NCBI RefSeq assembly: GCF_021117365.1
Contig: NZ_CP088262.1
Span: 186,001-250,000 of the forward strand
Length of the DNA: 64,000 bases
Source: Nocardioides sp. cx-173
GTDB lineage: Bacteria; Actinomycetota; Actinomycetes; Propionibacteriales; Nocardioidaceae
Direction: 5' to 3'
Made by a program: the position numbers and the translations under genes. The notes under the pieces were generated by a model, which made no database searches, was not told the DNA's origin, and worked only from the letters and a program-made list of their open reading frames with translations. Shown piece after piece: positions 33,547-42,159 of this stretch. Positions within the stretch are counted from its first letter, which is position 1. Each line of letters starts with the position of its first letter.

Positions 33547-35997
33547 ATGTGGGGCCTGGCTCTGGCCGGGATCCGCCGCCACCGCGGCGGGTTCGCGGGC
33601 GTGTTCGTCGCGGTGCTCCTGGCCTCGACGCTGATGACCGGCCTGGGCGTCCTCCTGGAGTCCGGGCTCCGGGGCGGCGTGCCGCCCGAGCGCTACGAGT
33701 CCGCCGACGTCATGGTCGGCGGCCGCCAGTCGCTCCCGCTCCCCGAGGACCTCGAGGTGCCGTTCCCCGAGCGGGTGACCCTGCCGAGCACCAGCGTCGA
33801 GGAGCTCGCCGCCCTGCCCGGCGTCGCGGACGCCGTGGCGGACATGAGCGTGCCGCTCGCGACCGTCGACGGCGCGGAGGTCGACGCCCACGGCTGGGCG
33901 TCGGCGACGCTCGGCTCGGACGAGCTGGTCGCCGGGGACGCTCCGGCGGACGACCGCGAGGTCGTGGTCGCCAGCGGGTCCGGGCAGCAGCCCGGAGATG
34001 AGGTCGTGCTCAGCCACGGAGGCGAGACGACGACGTACACGGTGAGCGGCACGGTGCGCGCCGACGATGCCACCGTGTTCCTCAGCGACAGTCGGGTCGA
34101 GGAGCTCTGGCCGCACTCCGGCCAGGTGGCCACCGTCGGCCTGGTCGCCGAGCCCGGCACCGACGCCGAGGACCTGGCGGAGACCGTCGAGCGCGAGGTG
34201 GACGGCACGCAGGCCTACACCGGACGCGAGCGGGGCGACCTCGAGTCGCTCGAGGCGCTGTCGGCGCGCGGCCAGCTGATGCTGCTGAGCAGCTCGTTCA
34301 CCGGCGTCGCGCTGATGATCGCGCTGTTCGTGGTGGCCGGCACCCTGTCGCTCGCCGTCGCGCAGCGGCGCCGCCAGTTCGCGCTGCTGCGCGCCGTCGG
34401 TGCCCTGCCCGGCCAGGTCCAGGGGCTGATCCGGCGCGAGGTCCTGGTCGTCGCCGGGGTGGCCGCGCTGCTGGGCGCCGCGCCCGGGTACTGGGCGGCT
34501 CGCGTGCTCGGCGCGCAGTTCACCAAGGCCGGCGTGATGTCGGAGGACTTCGCCCTGGCCTACAGCCCGCTGCCGGCTCTCGGTGCGGTGCTGCTCAGCG
34601 TGGGCGCCGCGGTCGCGGCGGCCTGGGTGGCCGGACGTCGTACTGCGCGGATCTCCCCCGTCGAGGCTCTCGCGGAGGCCGACGTGGAGACGCCCGGGCT
34701 GTCCCGGTCGCGCATCATCGGCGGCGTGGTGCTCATCGCCGGCGGACTGGCGGCCGCAGGCGCGCCGTTCCTGTTCGCCGGGGCGGCGGGCCTCGTGGCC
34801 GCGGCCAGCTCCTCGCTGCTGCTGCTCTTCGGGGTCGGCCTGCTCGGTCCGCTCCTGGTCCAGCGCCTCCTCGACGTCGCCCACCGCGTCACCGGGCGCA
34901 GCTCGTCGCCGGGGGTCACGCTCGCGATGTCGAACCTGCGCGGCTACAGCCGTCGTACGGCGTCGGCCGTCGTGCCGCTGGCACTCGCGATGTCGTTCGC
35001 GTGCGTCCAGCTGTTCCTCCCCACGACCGTGGACGCGGAGGCCTCGGCCCAGTCGCGCGACGGGCTCAGCGCCGACCTCGTCGTCGCCGCCCCCGCGGGC
35101 ATCTCGCCCGGCACGGTGGAGCAGGTCGCCGGCATGGACGGTGTGGAGAGCGTCAACCCGGTCGTGCGCAGTGGCGTGCTGCTGTCCGGCACCACGTTCG
35201 GCGACCCGACCGTGGAGCCCTTCGCGGCGCAGGGGGTCGACCCCGCGACGGCCCCGGGCACCCTCGACCTGGACGTGCAGGACGGCTCGCTGGAGCGGCT
35301 CGGTGATCCGGACACGATCGCCCTGAGCAGTGATGCGGCGCACTTCCTGGGCGCCGAGGTCGGCGAGACGATCGGCTTCCACCTGGGCGACGGCATCGAG
35401 GCCGACGCCGACGTGGTCGCGGTCTACGACCGTGGCCTGGGCTTCGGCGACGTCACGATGGACGGGGCCACCCTGCGCGAGCACACCAGCGCCGGCCTGG
35501 ACGACTATCTGCTCGTGACGACCGAGCCCGGCGCCAGCGTCGAGCAGGAGCTCGGGGAGCTCGGCCTGGTCGCCGAGACCCCGGACGCGCTGGCCGAGGA
35601 CGGCTCGGACGCCCGGGACTCCCAGGCCTGGGTCAACCGGATCGCGCTGATCGTGATCCTCGGCTACGTGGCGCTCTCGGTGGTCAACGGCCTGGTCATG
35701 GCCACCCTCGGCCGGCGGCGTGAGCTCACGCTGCTGCGCCTGGTGGGCGCCCGCGACCGGCAGGTCCGGACCATGACGCTCCTGGAGTCGCTGGCCACCG
35801 GCGCCCTGGCCGTCGTCCTCGGCACCGTGGTCGCCGTACCGCCCCTGATCGGCATCGCGCTCGGCGTCTCGGGCCGGCCGCTGCCGACGATCGAGCCACT
35901 CGCCTACGCCGCCATCGCGGTCGGGGTTGTGGTCCTGGGGGTGGTCTCGGTCTGGGTGCCGACGCGCACGACGCTGCGCACGCGACCCTCGCTGTGA
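33547..35997 (+). CDS. FtsX/MacB-type ABC transporter permease
   Basis: This is an 816-residue permease with an N-terminal helix, a large extracytoplasmic MacB-like region (about 35-240), a first FtsX domain (250-400: VALMIALFVVAGTLSLAVAQ), a second extracytoplasmic region and a second FtsX domain (690-810: NGLVMATLGRRRELTLLRLVG). The R-R-R-E/Q-F/L-LLR-x-VGA coupling motif occurs twice. The family exports or extracts lipids, peptides or antibiotics, or relays stress signals. With the adjacent ATPase and divergent kinase/regulator it forms a probable detoxification module. Confidence 0.93.
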   Translation: MWGLALAGIRRHRGGFAGVFVAVLLASTLMTGLGVLLESGLRGGVPPERYESADVMVGGRQSLPLPEDLEVPFPERVTLPSTSVEELAALPGVADAVADMSVPLATVDGAEVDAHGWASATLGSDELVAGDAPADDREVVVASGSGQQPGDEVVLSHGGETTTYTVSGTVRADDATVFLSDSRVEELWPHSGQVATVGLVAEPGTDAEDLAETVEREVDGTQAYTGRERGDLESLEALSARGQLMLLSSSFTGVALMIALFVVAGTLSLAVAQRRRQFALLRAVGALPGQVQGLIRREVLVVAGVAALLGAAPGYWAARVLGAQFTKAGVMSEDFALAYSPLPALGAVLLSVGAAVAAAWVAGRRTARISPVEALAEADVETPGLSRSRIIGGVVLIAGGLAAAGAPFLFAGAAGLVAAASSSLLLLFGVGLLGPLLVQRLLDVAHRVTGRSSSPGVTLAMSNLRGYSRRTASAVVPLALAMSFACVQLFLPTTVDAEASAQSRDGLSADLVVAAPAGISPGTVEQVAGMDGVESVNPVVRSGVLLSGTTFGDPTVEPFAAQGVDPATAPGTLDLDVQDGSLERLGDPDTIALSSDAAHFLGAEVGETIGFHLGDGIEADADVVAVYDRGLGFGDVTMDGATLREHTSAGLDDYLLVTTEPGASVEQELGELGLVAETPDALAEDGSDARDSQAWVNRIALIVILGYVALSVVNGLVMATLGRRRELTLLRLVGARDRQVRTMTLLESLATGALAVVLGTVVAVPPLIGIALGVSGRPLPTIEPLAYAAIAVGVVVLGVVSVWVPTRTTLRTRPSL

Positions 35998-36027
35998 CCC
36001 CGGGTCCGGCCCCCGGATCTGGGGGTC
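35996..36027 (+). terminator. GC-rich stem-loop after exporter operon
   Basis: GACCCC (35996-36001) pairs with GGGGTC (36022-36027), with inner pairing of GGTCCG and CGGATC around GCCCC. It follows the permease stop directly. No T-run is present. Confidence 0.5.
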
Positions 36028-36126
36028 GGACCAGGGTCGCACCCGATGGGATGCGGCGGCGGTGCGAGCAAGACTGGGGTCGTCGGGGAGACACCCCGGC
36101 CGCGATCCGAAGGAGCACCCCCCGCC

Positions 36127-36387
36127 ATGAACACCGTCAGCAGAGCCTTCGCCCGACAGGGCCTGGTCCGACCCCGCGGCAGCCGCATCCTGGGCGGCGT
36201 CTGCGCCGGCATCGCCCGGCGGCTGGGGATGGGCGAGTGGACGGCCCGGCTGCTGTTCGTGCTGGTCCTGATGGTCCTGCCCGGGAGCCAGATCCTGGTC
36301 TACCCGATCCTGTGGATCCTGATGCCGTCCGAGGACCAGGTCGTCGAGGCCCCCCGCCCGCCGGTCCCGGGCGGTCCGCTGCGCTGA
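36127..36387 (+). CDS. PspC domain-containing small membrane protein
   Basis: This is an 86-residue protein with a PspC domain: RGSRILGGVCAGIARRLGM followed by a hydrophobic helix (LLFVLVLMVLPGSQILVYPILWILM). PspC proteins take part in envelope-stress responses. The ATG at 36127 is chosen because AAGGAG precedes it; the reading frame upstream has no family similarity. It lies 130 bases after the exporter operon in the same direction, behind a stem-loop, so it is probably transcribed separately. The tail is Pro-rich. Confidence 0.88.
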   Translation: MNTVSRAFARQGLVRPRGSRILGGVCAGIARRLGMGEWTARLLFVLVLMVLPGSQILVYPILWILMPSEDQVVEAPRPPVPGGPLR

Positions 36388-36393
36388 GGCGCC

Positions 36394-36741
36394 TCAGCTC
36401 GGCAGCCGGTCGGCGCGCTCGGAGACGAGCGCGGCCGGCGCGGTGAGGCGCCAGGCCTCGAAGGTGAGCTCGGCCAGCTCGTCGCGGGCGACGCCGTCCA
36501 GGTGGACGACGACCCAGCCGAAGGCGCCGGCCGTGAACTGCACCTCGAAGACCTCCGGTCGCTCGGCCACCAGCGCGAGCTGCTCGTCGAGGGTCTGCTT
36601 GAGCCCGACCGTCGCGGTGGGCTCCCACAGGTAGCCGAAGGTGTGGGCGCCGACCTGGAAGCGGTGGTAGCGGCCGTGGTCGCTGCCTCGGACGCCGGGC
36701 AGCTGGCCGACGAGGTCGAGGAAGTCGGCGATCGTGCTCAT
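36394..36741 (-). CDS. MmcQ/YjbR family protein
   Basis: This is a 115-residue protein of the MmcQ/YjbR fold. Typical features are the N-terminal LDLVGQLPGV, a central beta-sheet (FQVGAHTFGYLWEPTATVGLK) and FGWVVVHLDGVARDELAEL with AWRLTAPAALV. The family has a CyaY-like shape and suggested nucleic-acid binding, but no firm function. It ends seven bases from the convergent PspC gene and is followed upstream by its own short leader after selO. Confidence 0.87.
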   Translation of the reverse strand: MSTIADFLDLVGQLPGVRGSDHGRYHRFQVGAHTFGYLWEPTATVGLKQTLDEQLALVAERPEVFEVQFTAGAFGWVVVHLDGVARDELAELTFEAWRLTAPAALVSERADRLPS

Positions 36742-36775
36742 CGACGCCCAGGCTAGAGGGTCGCGGGGACAGGCC

Positions 36776-38239
36776 TCAGGTGCCGCAGTACGTCGTGTAG
36801 TGGCCGAAGTCCTCGGGCGCGGGCTCGGCGTAGCGCTCGAGCCCCGGCCGCTCGTCGTACGGCGCGGAGAGGGCCTCGAGCAGCCGCTGGAGCGGGTCGA
36901 GGTCGCCCTCGGTGCCGGCCACGAGCGCCTCCTCGACCAGGTGGTTGCGGGCGACGTAGACCGGGTTGGCGCGGTCCATCCTCTCGGCGTCGGGGCCGAG
37001 CGCCCGCCAGCGCTCCACCCAGGCGTCGAAGCCCGCGAGGTCGAGCACCTGGTCGCGGGCCGGCGCGACGTCGCCCCGGGCCGCGTGGCCCAGCGCCCGG
37101 AGGAAGCCGGTGTGGTCGACGCGGTCGGTCTTCATCAGCTCCACCAGGTCGCCGATCAAGGGCGTGGCGACCTCGTCGGCGAGGCCGTCCGGCAGGCCCA
37201 GCTTGGCCCGCATCCCGCGACTCCAGGCCTCGGAGTACGCCGGGCGGAAGGTGCCCAGCGACTCGACCGCCAGCGCGACGGCCTGCTCCTGGTCGTCGTG
37301 GATCAGCGGGAGGAGGGCCTCAGCGAGGCGGGCGAGGTTCCACTCCGCGACGAAGGGCTGGTTGCCGTAGGCGTAGCGGCCGGTCTCGTCGATCGAGCTG
37401 AAGACCGTGGCGGGGTCGAAGGCCTCCAGGAAGGCGCAGGGCCCGTAGTCGATGGTCTCGCCGGAGATCGTCATGTTGTCGGTGTTCATGACGCCGTGGA
37501 CGAAGCCGACCAGCATCCACTGCGCGACGAGCGAGGCCTGGGCAGCGACGACGGCCTCGAAGAGCGCCCGGTACGGCGACTCGGCGTCGGCGGCGCCCGG
37601 GTGGTGGCGCGCGATCGCGTGGTCCGCGAGCCGGCGGAGCAGGTCGATGTCGCCCTGCGCGGCGGCGTACTGGAAGCTGCCCACGCGCAGATGGCTGCTC
37701 GCGACCCGCGCCAGCACCGCGCCGGGCAGGACGGTCTCGCGGCGCACCGGGCGACCGGTCGCGACCACGGCCAGCGATCGGGTGGTGGGGATGCCGAGGC
37801 CGTGCATGGCCTCGCTGACGACGTACTCGCGCAGCATCGGGCCGACCGCCGCCAGCCCGTCGCCGCCGCGCGCGAACGGCGTACGGCCCGAGCCCTTGAG
37901 GTGCAGGTCGCGCAGGGTGCCGTCGGCGGCGGTGAGCTCGCCGAGCAGCAGCGCGCGCCCGTCGCCCAGGCGGGGGCTGAAGCCGCCGAACTGGTGGCCG
38001 GCGTAGGCCTGGGCGACCGGCCGCGCGCCCTCGGGCACGTGGTTGCCGACGAGCAGGCGCACTCCCTGGTCGGTCCGCAGCGAGGCGGGGTCCAGACCGA
38101 GCTCGGCGGCAAGCGGCTCGTTGAGCGCGAGCAGGGTGGGGGAGGGCGCCTCCTCGGCCTGCCACTCCAGGGCGAGCTCGGGCAGCTCGCGCGCGAAGCG
38201 GTCGCCGAGGACGACGGTCTGGGCGGGGGCGAGGCTCAC
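36776..38239 (-). CDS. selO: protein adenylyltransferase SelO
   Basis: This is a 487-residue pseudokinase-fold enzyme of the SelO (YdiU) family, which transfers AMP to Ser/Thr/Tyr of target proteins and protects against oxidative stress. Visible motifs are [35 protein letters not shown] (flipped nucleotide-binding loop), RSLAVVATG and the metal-binding [19 protein letters not shown]. The C-terminus ends in CGT; the penultimate-position Cys corresponds to the selenocysteine/cysteine of SelO proteins. The length is normal for the bacterial family. Confidence 0.93.
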   Translation of the reverse strand: MSLAPAQTVVLGDRFARELPELALEWQAEEAPSPTLLALNEPLAAELGLDPASLRTDQGVRLLVGNHVPEGARPVAQAYAGHQFGGFSPRLGDGRALLLGELTAADGTLRDLHLKGSGRTPFARGGDGLAAVGPMLREYVVSEAMHGLGIPTTRSLAVVATGRPVRRETVLPGAVLARVASSHLRVGSFQYAAAQGDIDLLRRLADHAIARHHPGAADAESPYRALFEAVVAAQASLVAQWMLVGFVHGVMNTDNMTISGETIDYGPCAFLEAFDPATVFSSIDETGRYAYGNQPFVAEWNLARLAEALLPLIHDDQEQAVALAVESLGTFRPAYSEAWSRGMRAKLGLPDGLADEVATPLIGDLVELMKTDRVDHTGFLRALGHAARGDVAPARDQVLDLAGFDAWVERWRALGPDAERMDRANPVYVARNHLVEEALVAGTEGDLDPLQRLLEALSAPYDERPGLERYAEPAPEDFGHYTTYCGT

Positions 38240-38261
38240 GCGAACGAGCCTACGTCGTGGC

Positions 38262-38792
38262 TCAGAGCGCCCACCTGGTCGCGCCGCCCGGCTCGACGGT
38301 GGCCACCGCCGTCATCGAGCGGACCTCGACGCGGTAGACGTGCCACGGCGGTGGGCCGGCCGAGGGGGCGCTGAAGTCAGCGGTGAGCGACGTGCCGGTC
38401 TCGTCGACGCGGCACGGCCAGCCGCCCGCGGCCCACTCCGCTGCTCGCCTCGCCACCGCCTCGGGGTCGCTCACCCGCGCCGCGGTCCCGTCCATCACCA
38501 GGTCGAAGTCGTGCGTGGCGACCGCCAGGGCGCAGCGCGCGTCGCGCGCGAGGTTGCGCGCCTTGCGGGTGGCGGGACCCGTCTCGAACCAGACCGCCCC
38601 CTCCGCCCAGAGCGCGCCGATGCCGGTGACGTGCGGGGCTCCGTCGGCGCCGACGGTGGTGAGCCAGCAGGTATGGCGATCGGGGCCCCCCGAGCCCGGC
38701 GCCTGCGAGAGCCCGGCGTCGAGCCGGGCCGTGACCGCGTCCAGGTCGAGGGGTGCGAGGTCGTAGTGGGCGGCGAGGTTCGTGACGTCCAT
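38262..38792 (-). CDS. pyridoxamine 5'-phosphate oxidase-fold FMN-binding protein
   Basis: This is a 176-residue protein of the PNPOx-like split-barrel family. Typical segments are [42 protein letters not shown] and [23 protein letters not shown]. Relatives bind FMN or F420 and reduce small substrates. The second half ([27 protein letters not shown]) closes the barrel. Substrate and cofactor are not resolved. It lies 22 bases from selO on the same strand and could be in its operon. Confidence 0.86.
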   Translation of the reverse strand: MDVTNLAAHYDLAPLDLDAVTARLDAGLSQAPGSGGPDRHTCWLTTVGADGAPHVTGIGALWAEGAVWFETGPATRKARNLARDARCALAVATHDFDLVMDGTAARVSDPEAVARRAAEWAAGGWPCRVDETGTSLTADFSAPSAGPPPWHVYRVEVRSMTAVATVEPGGATRWAL

Positions 38793-38923
38793 GCCGGCTA
38801 CGACCTCCCGGCCGGGCCGGACTCATCGGTACAGGTGGGCTCGCATGCGGACAGAACCTGACCTGAACCCCGCCTAGCGTGGCTCAGAGCCCCGAACAGC
38901 GGGGCGGGAAGCAAGGAGCAGAC

Positions 38924-39295
38924 ATGGACTTCAGGATCGAGCTGATCCCCCTCGCGGTGCGAGACGTCGACCGGTCGGTCGCGTTCTACGGCGAAGGGCT
39001 GGGCTGGAACGTCGACCACGACCAGGTGATCTCTCCCGAGCTGCGCTTCGTGCAGGTGACCCCGCCGGGGTCGGCCTGCTCGATCTGTTTCGGTGTCGGC
39101 CTGGACATGATGCCCTCGGGCTCGGCGCAGTTCATCCAGGTCGTCGTCGAGGACGCCGACGCGGCCCTGGCCTACCTGCGCGACCGCGGGGTCGAGTGCC
39201 AGGGCGTGGACGACCAGCCCTGGGGCCGTTTCGTCAGGTTCGACGACCCCGACGGCAACCGGTGGGCCCTGCAGCAGCTCGTCGCCCCCGAGTAG
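38924..39295 (+). CDS. VOC family protein (glyoxalase/bleomycin-resistance-like)
   Basis: This is a 123-residue single-domain VOC protein: IELIPLAVRDVDRSVAFYGEGLGW at the N-terminus, IQVVVEDADAALAYLRDRGVE, then FVRFDDPDGNRWALQQ, which is the classic C-terminal DPDGN motif. AAGGAG precedes the ATG at 38924. It is isolated, convergent with the yibE/F-like gene 14 bases away. A tandem CGAGTAGGCC duplicates its stop region. The substrate is unknown. Confidence 0.9.
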   Translation: MDFRIELIPLAVRDVDRSVAFYGEGLGWNVDHDQVISPELRFVQVTPPGSACSICFGVGLDMMPSGSAQFIQVVVEDADAALAYLRDRGVECQGVDDQPWGRFVRFDDPDGNRWALQQLVAPE

Positions 39296-39309
39296 GCCCG
39301 AGTAGGCCC

Positions 39310-40521
39310 TCAGGCGCCGCCGGTCGGGGCGGCGGCCGGCACGGTGAGCGCCGCGATCGCCGTCGTGAGCGGGACCGCGAGCACCAGACCGATGCTGCTC
39401 ACCAACGAGCGCACGATCTCGGCGGTGATCTCCTCGGTGCCGAGCAGGTCGACCACCGGCCGGTCGTAGAGCTGCAGCACGAGGAGCAGCGTGAGCGCCG
39501 TGCCGGCGTATGCGAACACGATCGTGTAGATCGTCGAGGCGATGTGATCGCGACCGATGCGCATGCCGCTGTGGAAGATCTGGGTGCGGGTCATGGTCGG
39601 CGAGGCGGCGCGCAGCTCCCACACCGCCGACGACTGGGTGATCGTGACATCGTTGAGCACGCCCAGCCCGGCGATGATGACGGCCGCGATGAGCAGGCCC
39701 TGGAAGCTGACCTCGGGGGTGAACGCCGCCAGCAGCCCGCCCTCCTCGCCCGCGACGCCGGCCAGGTGCGTGGAGCGGACCGCCCACCAGCCGACGAATG
39801 CCGTGATGGCCAGTCCGGCCAGCGTGCCGGCCAGTGCCGTGCTCGTGCGGACCGAGAACCCGTGGGTCGTGTAGAGGACGACGTACATGATCACGGTGGC
39901 GGCCACCAGCGCGACGGGGATCGCCGACTCGCCGGTGAGCAGCGCCGGCAGGGCGAAGACGAACATCACGGCGCTCGCGAAGCCCAGGCCCAGGAGGGCC
40001 ATCACCCCGCGCAGCCGGGCGATCGCGACGACCACGACGACGAACGCGATCCCCAGCAGCCACAGGGTCCCGGAGCGGTCGGTGCCGAAGTAGGCGAACC
40101 GCGCGTCGGCGTCTCCCTCCGGGGGCTGGCGCACCAGCTCCAGCCGGTCACCCGGGTCGAGCCCCGAGCCGGTCACCTGGGGAGGGACCTCGACCAGAAC
40201 CTCGACGCCGGCGTCGGGCCCCTCGTCGACCGTCGCCCGCACCCGCCCGCACTGCTCCTCGGCCGGCGACACCTCGGCGGACTCGCAGGCGGGCTCGACC
40301 TCCTCGACGACGGCCTTCGGGAAGGTCACCCCGTCCGCGGCGAACCCCACCGACCCCTGCAGGTCGTCGGCGGCCGCCCGGTCCGGCCACAGCAGCAGCA
40401 GGCCGATCAGGGTGGCGACGCCGATCCCGGCCAGGATCCCCAGCAGCGAAACGCGTGGCACCCAGTCGACCTCGACCTCGGGCCCGACGGTGCCGGCGCG
40501 GTGCGAGTGTCCGTGGGCCAT
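39310..40521 (-). CDS. YibE/F family membrane protein
   Basis: This is a 403-residue protein. The N-terminal His-rich cytoplasmic tip (MAHGHSHRAG) is followed by a helix and an extracytoplasmic beta domain (about 50-140, EVLVEVPPQVTGSGLDPGDRL). About seven membrane helices come after it, with the family core VTITQSSAVWELRAASP and ARSxV-type helices. YibE/F proteins are proposed transport-like proteins without a settled substrate. The His-rich start could bind metal. A perfect family 1 palindrome lies immediately upstream, between this gene and the glucokinase gene. Confidence 0.87.
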   Translation of the reverse strand: MAHGHSHRAGTVGPEVEVDWVPRVSLLGILAGIGVATLIGLLLLWPDRAAADDLQGSVGFAADGVTFPKAVVEEVEPACESAEVSPAEEQCGRVRATVDEGPDAGVEVLVEVPPQVTGSGLDPGDRLELVRQPPEGDADARFAYFGTDRSGTLWLLGIAFVVVVVAIARLRGVMALLGLGFASAVMFVFALPALLTGESAIPVALVAATVIMYVVLYTTHGFSVRTSTALAGTLAGLAITAFVGWWAVRSTHLAGVAGEEGGLLAAFTPEVSFQGLLIAAVIIAGLGVLNDVTITQSSAVWELRAASPTMTRTQIFHSGMRIGRDHIASTIYTIVFAYAGTALTLLLVLQLYDRPVVDLLGTEEITAEIVRSLVSSIGLVLAVPLTTAIAALTVPAAAPTGGA

Positions 40522-40533
40522 GCCTCCATCCTC

Positions 40534-40570
40534 CCGCTGACCCGTCAGAAAGTTTCTGACGGGTCAGCGG
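40534..40570. repeat. palindromic element, family 1 copy 2 (perfect 37-bp palindrome)
   Basis: Arms of 18 bases (CCGCTGACCCGTCAGAAA and its complement) are separated by one base. The 14-bp outer parts equal those of the other family 1 copies, while the loop bases are GAAAGTTTC here. It starts right after the TGA stop of the polyphosphate glucokinase gene on the minus strand. It would form a very stable hairpin with a short A/T tip. Confidence 0.92.
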
Positions 40571-41317
40571 TCAGGACACGTTGAGGGCGGCGCCGATGAT
40601 GCCGGCCCGGTTGCGCAGGGTGGCGGGGACGATCGGGGTGTCGAGGTCGAGCAGGGGCAGGAAGCTCGCGGCGTGCTTGCTGACGCCGCCGCCGACGACG
40701 AGCAGGTCGGGGGAGAAGAGCTGCTCCAGGGCGCGGTAGTAGCGGGTGAGCCGCTCGGCCCACTGCTCCCAGGACAGCGACTCGCGCTCGCGGGCGCTGT
40801 TGGCCGCGCGGCTCTCGGCCACGGCCCCGTCCAGCTCCAGATGGCCGAGCTCGGAGTTGGGGACCAGGACGCCGTCGTACAGGAAGGCGCTGCCGATGCC
40901 GGTGCCGAGCGTGGTGACGATGACCAGTCCGGACTCGCCCCGGGCGGCGCCGAAGCGGACCTCGGCGAGGCCGGCCGCGTCGGCGTCGTTGACCGTGCGC
41001 ACCGTCCGGCCGGTCGCCTCGGAGAACAGCGCGTCGGCGTCGGTGCCGATCCAGGAGGCGTCGATGTTGGCGGCGCTGCCGACCACGCCGTGCCGTACGA
41101 CGCCCGGCACGGTCACGCCCACCGGGCCGTCGGCCTCGGGCAGCTGGGCCAGCAGGTCGACCAGCACCTGCGCCACCCGCTCCGGCGTCGACGGCGAGGG
41201 GGTCGCGATGCGCACCCGCTCGCCGGCGAAGTCGCCGGCCTGCAGGTCCACCGCCGCTCCCTTGATGCCGGAGCCGCCGAAGTCGACGCCGACCGGATGG
41301 TGCTCGTTCAGGTCCAT
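40571..41317 (-). CDS. ppgK: polyphosphate glucokinase (ROK family)
   Basis: This is a 248-residue ROK kinase that phosphorylates glucose using polyphosphate (and ATP in relatives). Motifs are VGVDFGGSGIKGAAVD (phosphate 1), TVNDADAAGLAE (catalytic Asp), TLGTGIGSAFLYDG, SELGHLELDG and LLVVGGGVSKHA. The length and the LxxLxxxLxxLF region fit actinobacterial PpgK. The ATG at 41317 lies ten bases inside the preceding BtuF-like gene, so the two are coupled. A family 1 palindrome follows the stop. Confidence 0.93.
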   Translation of the reverse strand: MDLNEHHPVGVDFGGSGIKGAAVDLQAGDFAGERVRIATPSPSTPERVAQVLVDLLAQLPEADGPVGVTVPGVVRHGVVGSAANIDASWIGTDADALFSEATGRTVRTVNDADAAGLAEVRFGAARGESGLVIVTTLGTGIGSAFLYDGVLVPNSELGHLELDGAVAESRAANSARERESLSWEQWAERLTRYYRALEQLFSPDLLVVGGGVSKHAASFLPLLDLDTPIVPATLRNRAGIIGAALNVS

Positions 41318-42048
41318 GGGCCGGATAGTACGGAGCCGAGCACCCGGTGCGCCTCCGGCAGCGACGGGCCGTACCAGGTGAGCAGGCGGCCGCTGACCAG
41401 CCGGGTGGGGGTTCGGGTGAAGGCCTCGGGGCCGTCGGCGCTGGTGAAGACATAGGGCTCGTCGGGCAGCAGCACCACGTCCGCACCGGCCGCGTCGATC
41501 TCCTCCAGCGGGACCTTCGGGTAGCGGTCGGGATGTTCGCCGAACGCGTTGCCGATGCCGAGGCGGCCCAGCAGGTCGCCGGTGAAGGTGGAGCTGCCGA
41601 CAACCATCCAGGGGTCGCGCCAGATCGGCACGGCCGCCGTGCTGCTCTCCGGCGGCAGCGCACCGCACCACAGCTCCCGCGCCTCGGCGAGCCAGTCGGG
41701 GCGGGGCCAGCCGAGGACGTCGTCGAAGAGCTCGTCGTACGCCGAGAGCGCGTCGGGGACGGTCTCGATCACCGTGACGTGCACGCGGACGCCGGCCTCA
41801 CGCAGCCGGCGCACGTCGAGCTCGCGGTTCTCCTCCTTGTTGACGATGACCACGTCGGGCTCGAGCGCGCGGATCGCGGCGAGGTCGGGGTTCTTGGTGC
41901 CGCGCACGCGGGTGACGTCGAGGCCGGCCGGGTGGGTGCACCAGTCGGTCGCGCCGACGAGGGCGTCCGGTCGGGCCTGCGCGAGTGCCTCGGTGATGGA
42001 GGGGACGAGGGAGACGACTCGCTCCGCTCGCGGTGCCTGCTTGGTCAT
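41308..42048 (-). CDS. BtuF-like helical-backbone metal-receptor protein without signal peptide
   Basis: This is a 246-residue protein of the periplasmic-binding helical-backbone class (BtuF/FhuD-like). It has RVVSLVPSITEALAQARPDA, LVGATDWCTHPAGL (the cobalamin-receptor style motif), LEPDVVIVNKEENR and DVVLLPDEPYVFT. No signal peptide or lipobox precedes the fold; the ATG at 42048, behind AAGGA, starts directly at it. It may therefore act in the cytoplasm. It lies downstream of icmF, a B12-dependent enzyme, suggesting but not proving corrinoid binding. It overlaps ppgK by ten bases. Confidence 0.83.
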   Translation of the reverse strand: MTKQAPRAERVVSLVPSITEALAQARPDALVGATDWCTHPAGLDVTRVRGTKNPDLAAIRALEPDVVIVNKEENRELDVRRLREAGVRVHVTVIETVPDALSAYDELFDDVLGWPRPDWLAEARELWCGALPPESSTAAVPIWRDPWMVVGSSTFTGDLLGRLGIGNAFGEHPDRYPKVPLEEIDAAGADVVLLPDEPYVFTSADGPEAFTRTPTRLVSGRLLTWYGPSLPEAHRVLGSVLSGPWT

Positions 42049-42076
42049 TCCTTGATCCTCACTGGGTTTCGAGACG

Positions 42077-42112
42077 CCGTGCTCCGCCCTCGCGGGCTCG
42101 GTCGGAGCACGG
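42077..42112. terminator. perfect 10-bp hairpin between icmF and BtuF-like gene
   Basis: CCGTGCTCCG (42077-42086) and CGGAGCACGG (42103-42112) enclose 16 bases. The flanks GGTTTCGAGACG and CTCCTCAACC look like a widespread actinobacterial intergenic repeat, though only this copy is in the window. It could terminate the icmF transcript. Confidence 0.6.
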
Positions 42113-42159
42113 CTCCTCAACCTCCTCGCTGATCGGGCCCGGCTTCGCCGTGCCCGCGC

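Noticed and set aside
36046..36126. N-terminal extension of the PspC protein
   Set aside because: The extension has no membrane or family features, and a ribosome site stands before 36127.
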